64,000 nucleotides of DNA from Gnetum montanum (lineage: Eukaryota; Streptophyta; Gnetopsida; Gnetales; Gnetaceae). Shown one piece after another: positions 42,173 to 53,739 of this stretch. Under the pieces are notes generated by a model. That model was not told the origin of the DNA. It saw only the letters and a program-made list of their open reading frames with translations, and did no database searches. The stretch spans positions 128,086 to 192,085 of the forward strand of contig MNCI01006881.1 of NCBI GenBank assembly GCA_015680685.1. Direction: 5' to 3'. The stretch's first letter is position 1. Each line of letters opens with the position of its first letter. The position numbers were made by a program, and so were the translations under genes.

Positions 42173-44328
42173 TGAAACACCACAAAATTCTGAACTTAGC
42201 ACTTCTCTGACAAGAATCGAGCTATGTCATGATGCTCCCTAGCATAACTGAGGCTTGAGGACCTCAAAGATAGCTTCAAATGGAGTCAAACTAAGCAAGA
42301 AATGGTTCCTTGGGATCCAAAAAATACTATAGTGACCTCTTGCATCAAATTGGGTAAATTTTGAGCTCAAAATACTTGGTTTTCACTAAGTATGCATCCT
42401 GTACGTTGGCCTATACATGCCCAGCGTATGGCCCAATGTGCAGCAACTTTTGAGCCTCAAAAACTCATCAAAATAGGCCATAATCAAAGTTCTAGAATCC
42501 CCATGACCTTCCCTAAGGTTCCAATCATGTCTTAGGATCCTAACAATCAAATTTTGGACACCAAACGAGTCATTTCCTGCTTACACGCTGGCTCACACGC
42601 CTAGTGGGTACGCCCAGTGTATGACTTCAAAGGTGACCCAAACAGGCACTTCAGAGAAATATTTTCACAAGGAATTGACTCTCAGAGATAGGGAAATTGT
42701 TAGGAATAATCATGGGCTTAATAAAATCATTTTTTAACTTTGAAATAATGCACTTTTTAGTTCACACTTTAAGCATGTACATCCTGCATGCCCAGCGTGT
42801 ATGCCCAGCGTGTGGAACCAAGGACAAGGTCAAACGGGCACTTTCAGGCAAGTTTTTTGTGTGGGGTAGATCCTAAAGACATGTGAATTTATTTTTCATC
42901 ATCAAAAGCTTTGAAAAATTCCATTTTGGGAATCAAAAGTATCATTTTTGGCCTCACACACTGGCCTATACGCCCAGCGTATATGCCTAGCGTATAGCTA
43001 GTATGCACCTTAGAGATGAGCCCAAAACTCTATCGAAACGAAGTCAAAATCAGTTTCTGGAAGACTTGGAGGACCACCAAGACTGAAGGATCAATTTACA
43101 TACCCCAAAATACTAGCTCTGATTCCTAAATTGCAGTTTTCATGCTCACACACTGGCCTAGACGCCCAGTGTATACGCCCAGCGTGTGGCCAGCAGGCTC
43201 AACTTCAGGCCTCCCAAAACCTTGCCAAATCAAGGCCAAATGAGCCAAAATTGGATAGGAAGCATCCTTAGGACATCCAACATCCATATCCATGGTAAAA
43301 ATGGGCTTTAGACATCAAAATATAGGTCAAAATATTTCATGCTTGACCACCTACTATCTAGCGTATGGAGCATATACACCCAGCGTATGAGGGTACAGAA
43401 ACACACCAAACGCCCAAACTCACATGCTAGAAGCTCTATGGATATGCCAAGACACCCTAGAGCTTAGAATGACATTCTGAAGTTAGAAATAGGATGCCAG
43501 ATCTTAGATCTATAGGCTAGAACCATGAAATCTGTTGTACAACTATCATTCATTCATTTTTTGTGGGCATGAAAGTTCACATGCTGAGGGTCTACACACC
43601 TAGCATGTAAACTAGACAGTGTTCATGCTGTAAACTTGTAAAATTTTATTCTTTCACACTGGTCAATGCCCCACCTATCACCAGATCTTTAAATTTTGAC
43701 TCCCATAGCCAATCATCCCACTCCAGATCCAAATCCCACGCTCTAAGATCATATAAAAACCTCAATTTTTGACCTAATCGAGGTTTGGTTCAGTTTTGGG
43801 GCAAGGTTTGAAAAAGTTGGTCATTTTCACACATAGATAATGGAAGCACAGATCTCACATGCTAGGCATACATCCTGCAAGCTGAGCATACAGCATTCAC
43901 GTTGTGCCTGCAGAAATTCTCAGTAGTTGTCATCACCAATCCTCATCAACCGGGGTTGTACATCTGCCTTGTGTAGATCCACAACTCTGTACAGATCGGT
44001 GCTTTGTACATACTCTTTCTCAATACATTTTATACATTTGGCCAAATTTTTTTACCATTTACATCATTTTCTATGATTACGCATGTTTACATTTTCTGTA
44101 CATTTCGTACTAGTTTACATTTAGTTGCAGTTTATGTATAACCCAACATGTTGTAGCGGCAAATGTTGGGGAAGTCCTTATTTGATCTATGTGCTGACCA
44201 TCCAAGGCACTCTGCCTTCGTCTATTTCCAACTTGCCCTCAAGCATGGGTAGGGTCTACTATGCTTTTCTATGAATCTTTCGGTGCCCATAATGTTCCAG
44301 CCTGGCATTGAGAATTTCAAACGGTACA
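42173..44328 (+). repeat. El-6 5' LTR (2156 bp)
   Basis: Starts TGAAACACCACAAAATTCTG and ends AACGGTACA. U3 carries spaced units of CACRCTGGCCTAYACGCCCAGCGTAT, decayed from the GCGTATACGCCCAGC type, about every 180-200 bases within longer direct repeats. TATA box at 43752-43759. Confidence 0.92.
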
Positions 44329-44333
44329 GTTTC

Positions 44334-44352
44334 TGGTGCTAGAAGGAGGGCC
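44334..44352 (+). other. El-6 primer-binding site
   Basis: TGGTGCTAGAAGGAGGGCC, identical to the El-2 site. The leader 44353-45029 follows, with repeated TACACTGTG and CACGCTGA words and no gene. Confidence 0.8.
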
Positions 44353-45029
44353 CTTCTTCATCATTTCTCAAATCTACTACAATCTAGGCCTGATCTCTTT
44401 AGATTTGCTACACCACCTTGTAGAAATGCTCCTCATGGTCCTAGATCTACTCTCAGTTCCATTAGATCTGCCTTCATCAGCTCTAGATCTGAGTTTTCCT
44501 CATCCAGATCTGCGCCCTCTTCAGCCAGATCTGCATGTTGTACCAAGTACACACTGTGACATAGCCTTTTCCTTTGCAAAATTTTTATTTTTCTGGGATA
44601 TACGCTTCCTTATTCTTTCATGTTCATCTTAAAACACTTAGTTTGTCTTACCTATAAGGTTGCATGCTGTACTGTACCCTTGGTGTACGCTGACCACTCA
44701 CTCTGCACGTTGTAGACCCTGTCTACATGCTGCCCCATTTTCAGCACGCTGACCACTCTAGCTATACACTGACAGTTGCAGTCTGTACACTGTGAACCCA
44801 GTTCACATGTTGTGGCTAATTCCTATACACTGGCAATAGTGCCTGTACACTGTGAGAGTGGTCTGTACACTGTGGCTAGTGTTCACACATTGTGTATAAC
44901 CCTCACACGCTGAGCATATAGGGTTATACATTGAGTACGTAGTTCATAATTTCATACTTAGAAAATTTTTTATCATTTTTCACTTAACATTATCTCATAC
45001 TTACCTTGACACATAGATCATTCCAGACA

Positions 45030-48000
45030 TGGATCCAACCAACATGAATACTTCTAACATGTCCACTTCCGATGTCAATCTCTCCATAGCAATCCCGATA
45101 CCCATTATGCAACCCATAGGGGCCTATGGTGAGGTCAACCCCCAGGGTGGACCTCGTCGATCTCCTAGACTGCAAGGGAAGAATCCATTGTTTAATGTAA
45201 TAACACAGGAACAATATAATTTCATATGTATAAAGATCCAAGCCAATTTGGTAGTAGATCAAATTGAACTGGAAGCTAAGAAATAGTATGAATTGATTCA
45301 TAAGCGAGGACATGAGTTCATCCCCTCCCCATATGACATCATCCCTCTTCTAGAGCACTACTCTTATCTCATCTCATAGCTCCTCCTAGTAAGGAGTCAG
45401 TCTCTAGACTTTTCCATGGTAAATCCTCAATTGGAAGAGGAGGATGACTTTGTGGCTTAGTCCAAACACAAGGATTCGTATCATACTCTCAGTCTGCATA
45501 CTTACGCGAACCCGTTGTTTCATCCTTTCACATGGGAGACTATGTTCCTCCATTCATTTAAAACCACTCAAGCACATGTGCCTCAACAAGAACCATCCAC
45601 TCTTATTCCCACTCTCCCAGTGACCAATACTCATTACAATATACCACCTCCTACAACTCCACCTATGAACATCCCTCAACCTCAACAGTAGCAACAACAA
45701 CAACAATAGTAACCTACTTCCTATGGTATGCTTCCCTTAGTGATACCCACCATAAGTATTCCACAAGTGCAACTTCCGATCACTCAACTTTCTTCTTTCC
45801 CGTCCACCGTACAACAATCTAACTTGCATACTATACAACATAACCAATCTGCCATTTCACCCAATGCCCAAGATTGGGCTAAAGCCAAAAAAATAATGCA
45901 AGAGTTAATTGATGAGGTCAAGAGCCTCAATAAAGCTACCAATGAAGAGCTTAAGATAGTAGATTTCTATCAGGATGACCCTATTAGCTCTTCAGTTCCA
46001 CCTCTAACATTACCTAGGGATGTCTCCTTACCCACGTTAACTAAATACAATGGGGAAACAGACCCCAACACCCATCTTGTAACATTTAGACTAGAGTGCA
46101 TGTTGCTTCAGGCATGGCCACATGCCATCTTGCAAGTGTTCCCCATGTCCCTCACTGGTAGATCATTAGATTGGTATCGAGCCTTGCCTTGTAACTCCAC
46201 ATCCTCTCTTGAGGATCTGTTACACCAATTCGTTACCAGGTTTAATTACAACCTAAAGCCTAAGGCCACACTAGACACTTTGATATAGGTGAAACAAGCA
46301 CCACTTGAGCCTATGCAGAAATTCATCCAATGATGGAGTGCAGTCCTTAATGAACTTCATGAGCCCATCCCTAAAAAGTATTTGCTTACGATTCTGAAGG
46401 GAGCCATGAATGACTTCATTAAGTCAAAACTGTACTACCTAAGCACTCAAACATTGATCCAAGCTTTCACCTAGATCAAGAACATTGAACAAGTTGCACA
46501 AGCCAACAATGATCCTGCCTATGTGGCTTACAAGAACCAACACATTGCCAAACAATAGACAACAACGGAAACTATAGCCACAAGCACAAAAACAACAAAA
46601 ACTAGTACCAACCCACTTGCAACAACAGGGGCCACCGCAAGGCCCAACTATCAGTGCAAGGATCATTCTAAGTATGCATTGCTACCTGCGCGACCTTCTG
46701 AACTACTATAGAAACTCCTTAGAACTGGGCAAATCCAATACAAATAAGTAGCGAAGAATGCCCATTGAAGACATGACAGGTACAACGAGCTACTGAGGAA
46801 TCCCACCTTAGCAGCACCAAACAAGCCCCCAGTTCCATGACATTTCAAGTTAGACCAATTTTGTCACTACCACTAGATGTACGGTCACAACATCGACACT
46901 TGTCGTGTGTTACAGGATGATCTACAAACAATGATAGAATGGGGCCAACTGAACATCAACACCCTAAATCAACCCAGCACAGATGAGCCATTGGCATAGA
47001 TAGTAAGCCTAAACCTATGTGCCAACCTTTTGTGATCCATGTGCCTCCCAGCAAGGCAAAAATCCCCTCCACCTCCATGAGCAAGGGGCCTCCCATCGTC
47101 ATCAAGGTGCCACCTAGAGCACCGATGACACCTTTTGTGGTCAAAGTACCACCACCTCACATGTCCACTAAGATGTTAAACTAGTAAGATTCAATGCAAT
47201 CTCGAGCACCGAAGACACCCTTTGTGGTCAAAGTACCACCACAACCATCCACTAAGACATTAAACTGGCATGATGCACCGACCACAACCGTAAAGAAACC
47301 TTTCATCAACAAGGTGCCACAACAGGCTAGTCAAACAACAATAACACCTCCTAAACTCCCATTTTTCATAAAAGTGCCACCACAAGATGGCCCCTCATCT
47401 ACCTTGAGCCCAATCATAGGCAACATCTCAACCTCTCCTCCCTCAAGAGTCAACCTTTCCAACAACACGGATAAGCCTACCAAATGGTAGCAGAAGAGGA
47501 CAAACGAACAACGACCAACCAAGCACACCCATAGCCAAAACAAAGGACACACCTAGTATACAACAACTAAATACTGGGGGCCCTACCCCTAATCCCAAAC
47601 AAACCAGGCCCAAGCCCTCGGCCTATACAGAGGCAACCAACACAACGGTAAACAACACAGACTTTGTAGCTACACTGGCCTAAGTGAAACAAACACTCAA
47701 AAAAAAGAACACAACCATGAGTTTGTAAAACTTGATCATGACATCATCGGCTCATCGTGAAGCCTTAGCGCAAACATTAGCATACATTCTTGTTACAGAG
47801 GACATCCCTGCTAACATGGAATCCATCTATGAAACAATTTCAAAACACACACCACAAGCATTGGGTTCAAACACCTTAGACTTTTGTGATGATGTAGTTA
47901 AAGTCAACCCTAAACAAGGGGAGGTCACAATAGCTCCATTGTTGATTAGCATATGTGTTGGATAATGTACCATTCACAGAGTGCACGTTGATGATGGTGC

Positions 48001-48682
48001 AGCAACAAATGTTGTTCTACACTCCATCATCGACAAACTAGGCATTACAAATGAGATCATGTCAATAGAAACCACGTGTTTAAAATATTTCAATAGATCA
48101 TGTATCACAATTAAGGTCACAATCAACTTAGCCTTTGTGGTAGGAGAATAATTCCCCACCAGCACAGAATTCACTGTCATAGAAGAGATGCCCAATTTCA
48201 ACATGATTCTTGGTAGACCTTGGCTAGCACAACAACGAGCCGTTTCCTCACTAATACATCAAGAAATCTGCCTTCCATATGAAGGTGGACAAGTCATTAT
48301 ACATGGCAATAACACTCCCTTTCAAGCTGACCACAACATAGACATGTCACAGGTCTTGAAAGAGGAGCCTCTTGAAGCAACACACACGACAACAAATGCA
48401 ACACCTAGAGCTAAAATGCCCAGAAAAGTGGCAACCAACATAATATTTAAAGATAAAATGCCTGAACGAGTGGTGAAAACCATAAGCCTCCTAGTGGAGC
48501 GTAAGCCTAAAACGCTTCCAAAACCACATCCGGTTAGGAGACAACCACATGATCAAAGCACCCCTGAGGCCAAAAACAAGCTGAATCTCCGCAGACTCTT
48601 CACATTCTTTTTTGGTGCATATGTCACATTTGTTTGTATTGTACTAGCCTACGTGTTCTCTCATGGCCCGAAAAGGCCTTAA
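45030..48682 (+). pseudogene. gag: El-6 gag-protease polyprotein
   Basis: ATG at 45030. The N-terminus has GGPRRSPRLQGK and EQYNFICIKIQANLVVD. A Gln-rich linker (45690-45720) follows, then the capsid core (45860-46500: LTKYNGETDPNTHLVTFRLEC, SLTGRSLDWYRALP, LLHQFVTRFNYNL, LLTILKGAMNDFIKSKLYYL). A zinc-knuckle-like FCHYH...GHNIDTC lies at about 46858-46905, PFVVKVPP repeats at 47025-47400, and protease at 47960-48290 (VHVDDGAATNVVL, FNMILGRPWLAQQRAVSSLIHQE). The frame ends at 48682 after a predicted hydrophobic segment near the C-terminus (FGAYVTFVCIVLAYVFS), not seen in El-3. At least ten TAG stops plus TGA and TAA. Confidence 0.9.
47025..47400 (+). repeat. PFVVKVPP peptide repeats in El-6 linker
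   Basis: PFVIHVPP, PIVIKVPP, PFVVKVPP (twice), PFINKVPQ and PFFIKVPP follow each other about every 17-25 residues. Part of the DNA is itself duplicated (47120-47180 and 47205-47265). Confidence 0.8.
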
Positions 48683-49240
48683 ACTACCACCGTTTCACAT
48701 TATTTTCTATTTATTGGTTCATTTTAGTTCATGTTTTCTGCAGTTTCTATTTAACATTGTTTTCTCTAGTTTCTTTTGTTTACAGGATCATACAGATGCA
48801 CACGCATGCATCCACCATTTGTCCTAGCGTTATGACAATAAATTGGCACCACAACTAACACATCTAATCTATGGTCCTGGAATCATGACCTAAAACTGGC
48901 ACCAGAACTTCTTCTGGCGTTATGATGATAAACTGGCACCACAACTAACACATCTAATCCACGGTCCTAGAATCATGACCTAAAACTGGCACCACCACTC
49001 ATCTTGGTGTTATGATGATAAACTAACATCACAGTTCAACAATAAACTACCATAGTTTAAACTACCATAGTTTTGTTCACCAGAGTCCGCGAAGACTATA
49101 AATTGGTTAGCCTCTCCACAGTCTGCCAAGACTATAAACTAGTAATGTATCGTCAACTACAATGCTAAACTGGCAACCTCCAATGGGTTATGACATAAAA
49201 CTAACCCATGACAGTCCACTATGACTATAAACTAGCAACT
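48665..49240 (+). repeat. Spacer array of El-6
   Basis: GGTCCTRGAATCATGACCTAAAACTGGCACCA and TCTGGCGTTATGATGATAAACTGGCACCAC alternate, then units with GACTATAAACTAG. Close to the El-3 array at 26515-26905. Confidence 0.8.
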
Positions 49241-50315
49241 TCATCTCTAGCCTCTGGATCTGTAGCTGCATTCAAACTTCATCAGAGTCGTTGCCTCACT
49301 CATCATCAGTTGATCCTAAAACCATTACTTCCATTCATATTCAGTGCCTAAAATCTCATCTGGTGCCTTTGTTTCAACAATTTCTATTCAAGTCTAAGCT
49401 TACTCACTCACTCGTGATTTTCTTATCTTCTTGGAGTTGTGTTTGCAGGATGACACTCAAAGGTGTTCATACAAGAATGCACTTCATCACAGCAGCAAGG
49501 TACCACATTGTTCCTAACACACGTAACAAAGTTAACCAAGCCATTCACTAGTACATTTCCCATTACATTTCCCATCTATTCCTTAACATAATCTATTCAG
49601 TTACACCCTGGACACACCCAGTGCATCCCGAAACATTGAGTGCACCATTGCACACTACAACACTTTTAAGCAGTTGCAACACACAACATGGCACTTGAGC
49701 ATGAATACAGGATCAAAACAAAGCTCTTTACAAAATATATATAAAAAAATAAAAAAATAAAAAAAATAAAGAAAAGGGAAAAAAATAAAAGAGCAAAGAG
49801 CAAAAAATCCAAAAAGAAACACAAGACCCTTGGCACTTCCCATACAAGCCCCAGGCAGGAAGGCAATGGTCTTGGAAGTAAGTACTCATGTCTCAAATGC
49901 TCAAGTAACATCTCATTGTGTGGGTTTGGCTCTCCACCAATAGGTTTCCTTTAACACTAAATAGAGACCATGTTCCTCCAAAGAATGCAACACATCATCA
50001 CGTGGCTTTGGATATGCCAACAAGTCCTCTTAAACACTAAAAAAGAGTCTTGTTCTACCAAAGGACGTACACCTCATGTCTTGGTCCCAAGACTCCTAGA
50101 TAATGGCTATTGAAAAGGATCAACATGATCCATACACACACCAAAGCATCCCCTTCACCATGCACAACCCCTTGATCAATTTCCAATCCCCAAAATTTCC
50201 ATTTCCCTATCCATATTTCCCCAATCCTATGTACTACTAAACACGGTGTGATGACATCTGGCCAAGTGTCAAAGGACAATATTTCTACCAAGTTTCTTAT
50301 GGTGATTTGTACTTC
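49241..50315 (+). other. El-6 3' non-coding region
   Basis: No gene. Conserved blocks with El-3: TCTTCTTGGAGTTGTGTTTGCA (49429-49450) and the ~80-bp duplication around 49936 and 50016. An A-rich run (49735-49815) is present where El-3 has its A-run. Confidence 0.6.
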
Positions 50316-50368
50316 TTTGTTGATGCTTCTCGAGTTAATTCCTCCAAGCATCAATGAAGAGGGGCCAA
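50316..50368 (+). other. Stem-loop and polypurine tract of El-6
   Basis: TTTGTTGATGCTT (50316-50328) pairs with AAGCATCAATGAA (50346-50358) over all 13 positions, counting two G-U pairs, across the loop CTCGAGTTAATTCCTCC. It runs into GAAGAGGGGCC just before the 3' LTR. Confidence 0.78.
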
Positions 50369-52525
50369 TGAAACACCACAAAATTCTGAGGTTAGCACTT
50401 CTCTGACAAGAATCGAGCTAAGTCATGATGCTCCTCAGCATGACTGAGGCTTGAGGACCTCACAGACAGCTTTAAATGGAGTCAAAATGAGCAAGAAATG
50501 ATTCCATGGGATCCAAAGAAGACTACAATGACATCTGGCATCAAACCTAGAAACGTTTGAGCTCAAAATACTTGGTTTTCACTAAGTATGCATCTTGTAC
50601 GTTGGCCTATACATGCCCAACGTATGGCCCAGCGTGCAACAACTTTTGAGCCTTAAAAACTCATCAAAATAGGCTAGAATCGAAGATCTAGACTCCCCAT
50701 GACCTTCCCTAAGGTCCTAGGCAGGTCTTAGGCTCCTAAAAATCAAATTTTGGACACCAAATGGGTCATTTCCTGCCTACACGCTGGCTCACACGCCCGG
50801 CATGTACGCCTAGCGTATGACTTCAAAGGTGACCCAAAACAGCCAATTCAGAGTAATATTTTCACAAGGAATTGACTCTCAAAGATAGGGAAATTGTTAT
50901 GAATCATCATGGGCTTAGTAAAATCAATTTTTAACCTTCAAATCATGCACTTTTAAGTTCACACGCTGAGCATGTACATCCTGCACGCCCAGTGTGTATG
51001 CCCAGTGTGTGGCACCAAGGACAAGGTCAAACGGGCACTTTTAGGCAATGTTTATGTGTGGGATTGACACTCAAGACATGGGAATATAGTATACATCATT
51101 ACAAGCTCTGAAAACTTCCATTTTGGGCATCCAAAGTATCATTTTTGGCCTCACACACTAGCCTATATGCCCAACGTATATGCCCAGCGTACAGCCAGTA
51201 TGCACCTCAGAGATGAGCCCAAAACTCCATTGAAATGAAGTCAAAATCAGTTCCCAAATGACCTAGAGGACAAACAATACTTAGGGATCATTTTACATAC
51301 CCCAACATACCAGATCTGATTCTTAAACTGGAGTTTTCACGCTGACACATTGGCCTACATTCCCAACGTATACTCCCAATGTGTGGCCAATAGGCTCAAC
51401 TTCAGGCCTCCAAAAACCTTGCCAAATCAAGGCCAAATGTGCCCAAATTTGATAGGAAGCATCCTTAGGACATCAGTCATCTAGATCCATGGTAAAAACT
51501 AGCTTCAAACATCAACATATGGGTCAAAATATTTCACTCTTGACCACTTGTTGTCTAGCGTATGGAGCGTATTCGCCTAGTGTATGAGGGTATAGAAACA
51601 CGCCAGACGCCCAAACTCACACGCTAGAAGCTCTATGGACATGACATGACACCTTGGAGCTTAGAATGACATGCTGAAGCTAGAAACAGGACACCAATGC
51701 TCAGATCTATAGGCTAGAACCATGAAATCTGTTGTACAACTATCATTCATTCATTTTTTGTGGGCATGAAAGTTCGCACGCTGAGGGTCTGCATGCCCAG
51801 TGTGTGAACTGGATAGTGTTCATGCTATACACTTGTAAAATTTTATTCTTTCACACTCATCAATTCTCCACCTATCGCCAGATCCATAAATTTTTCCTCC
51901 CATAGCCAATCATCCCACTCCAGATCCGAATCCCACGCTCTAAGATCATATAAAAATCGTAATTTTTGACTAAATTGGGGTTCAGTTCGGTTTTGGGGTG
52001 AGGTTCAAAAAACTTGATCATTTTCACACATAGAGCATGGGAGCACAGATCTCACATGCTGGGCATACATCCAGCACGCTGAGCATACAACATTTACGTT
52101 GTGCCTGCAGAAATTCCTAATAGTTATCATCACCAATCCTCATCAACCAGGGTTGTACGTCCACCTTGTGTAGATCCACAACTCCATACAGAACGGTGCT
52201 TTGTACATACTCTTTTTTAATACATTTGATACCTTTGGCCAACTTTTGTTACAGTTTACATCATTTTCTATGATTATGCATGTTTACATTTTCTGTATGT
52301 TTCGTACTAGTTTACATTTAGTTGCAGTTTACGTATAACCCAACGTGTTGTAGTGGAAAATGTTGGGGAAGTTCTTGTTTGATCTACATGTAGACCATCC
52401 AAGGCACTTTACCTTCATCTGTTTCTAGCTTGCCCTCAAGCGGAGGTAGGGTGTGCTATGCTTGTCTGTGAATCTTTCAGTGCCCGCAACATTCCAGCCC
52501 GACACTAATGATTTCAGACGGTACA
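50369..52525 (+). repeat. El-6 3' LTR (2157 bp)
   Basis: Starts TGAAACACCACAAAATTCTG and ends GACGGTACA. Aligns with the 5' LTR over its full length; TATA box 51949-51956. Confidence 0.92.
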
Positions 52526-52530
52526 ATTTT
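52526..52530. repeat. Target-site duplication of El-6, right copy (ATTTT)
   Basis: Perfect match to 42168-42172. Confidence 0.85.
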
Positions 52531-52659
52531 CTATGCATAATGTATAATGTGTAAACTTATTTTTCTATGGTTATTTTCTATGCACTCAATATGCTTATAA
52601 AGCAATGAATCAATGTACTAACTTATGATTATGTGATGATAGTGTGACTAGGCCATTAC

Positions 52660-53400
52660 GAGCCCCATGCTAGTCTAAGGTCATAGTAGGAGGGTCAATG
52701 CTAGTTTAAGGTCATCTTAGGCCACTATGATGGGATTGAAGGTGATAGTTTAAGGCCATTTTAGGTCATGTGTGTTGCTAGCTTAAGGTCATATCAAGAG
52801 TATCAATGCTAGTTTAAGGCCATCTTGGGCCATTGTGATGAGATTGAAGGTGATAGTTTAAGGCCATTATGGATCATGTGTGTTACTATTTTAAGTCCAT
52901 TTTAGCCCACAATGACAGATTTAGACCATTCTAGGCCTTGATGATAGTTTTAGGCCATTCAAGGCCATGTATTGTTAGTTTTAGGTCATTTTGGACCACA
53001 AAAAGAGGATTAATGGGGGTATTTTAAGGCCATTTTAGCCCATAATGAGAGGATTAATAGGGGTAGGTTAAGGCCATTTTGAGTCATGTGTCACTAGTTT
53101 AAGGTCATGAAGGACCATGATACTACTAATTTAAGGCCATGGTAGGCCATGACACTACTAGTTTAAGGCCATGGGGGACCATGTGTTGCTAGTTTAAGGT
53201 CATGCTAGGCCACACATTGCTAGTTTAAGACCATCGCAAGTTCTAATGATTTCTAGTTTAAGGTAATTTTTGGCCACAATGATAGTTTTAGATAATCCCA
53301 GGCTATAGTGCTAGCATAAGGCCATTTCAAGTTGCATGTTACTAGTTTAAGGCCATGGTGGAATGGAGATGCTAGTTCAAGGCCATGGAATCCTACGTAT
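52660..53400 (-). repeat. Long spacer array of El-5
   Basis: GCTAGTTTAAGGCCATNNNNGGCCA and variants repeat about fifteen or more times on plus, every 40-50 bases; this is the longest array in the window. In gag direction it reads TGGCC...TTAAACTAGC and lies between protease and the antisense gene. 53401-53740 is AT-rich with no gene. Confidence 0.85.
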
Positions 53401-53739
53401 TGGTAGTTTTTGTTTTTGTAATTTTAGTTTTTTATGATTTTTATGTGTCTTTATGTTTTTTATGCATGAAAGTAAATGCATTAAAGAAATAATAGAAAAA
53501 ATTTAAATTAAGCTATTGAATGTGTAGGCAATGCAAATGGTAAGCTAGATGATTAAACTAAATGCAAATTGTATGCTATAGTCCTAATGCAATGTAAGTG
53601 AAAAGTGTAATGCAAGGTGCATAGAAGTAGGTAGTAAGCAGGTTCCTAACATGCTTCTGAACTAAGGGGGTACCTTAGTCATGTAGTTTCTTCCTAAGTT
53701 AGTGTGGATTAGGTGGCATGTAGGGCCTAAGTTAGAAGA

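Larger units (their letters stand above)
42173..52525 (+). mobile_element. El-6: complete 10.4-kb gag-protease-only LTR element
   Basis: 5' LTR 42173-44328, primer site 44334-44352, leader, gag-protease 45030-48682, spacer array, 3' non-coding region, stem-loop and polypurine tract, 3' LTR 50369-52525, bounded by ATTTT. It has neither the antisense gene nor any pol sequence, so it must have moved with help from another element. LTRs differ by roughly 10-12% over their first ~200 bases by eye. It is inserted in El-5 just past the end of its antisense gene. Confidence 0.92.

Noticed and set aside
52660-53400. Regular short repeats that could be read as a CRISPR-like array
   Set aside because: Units are imperfect, spacing is uneven, there is no cas gene and the context is a plant retrotransposon.
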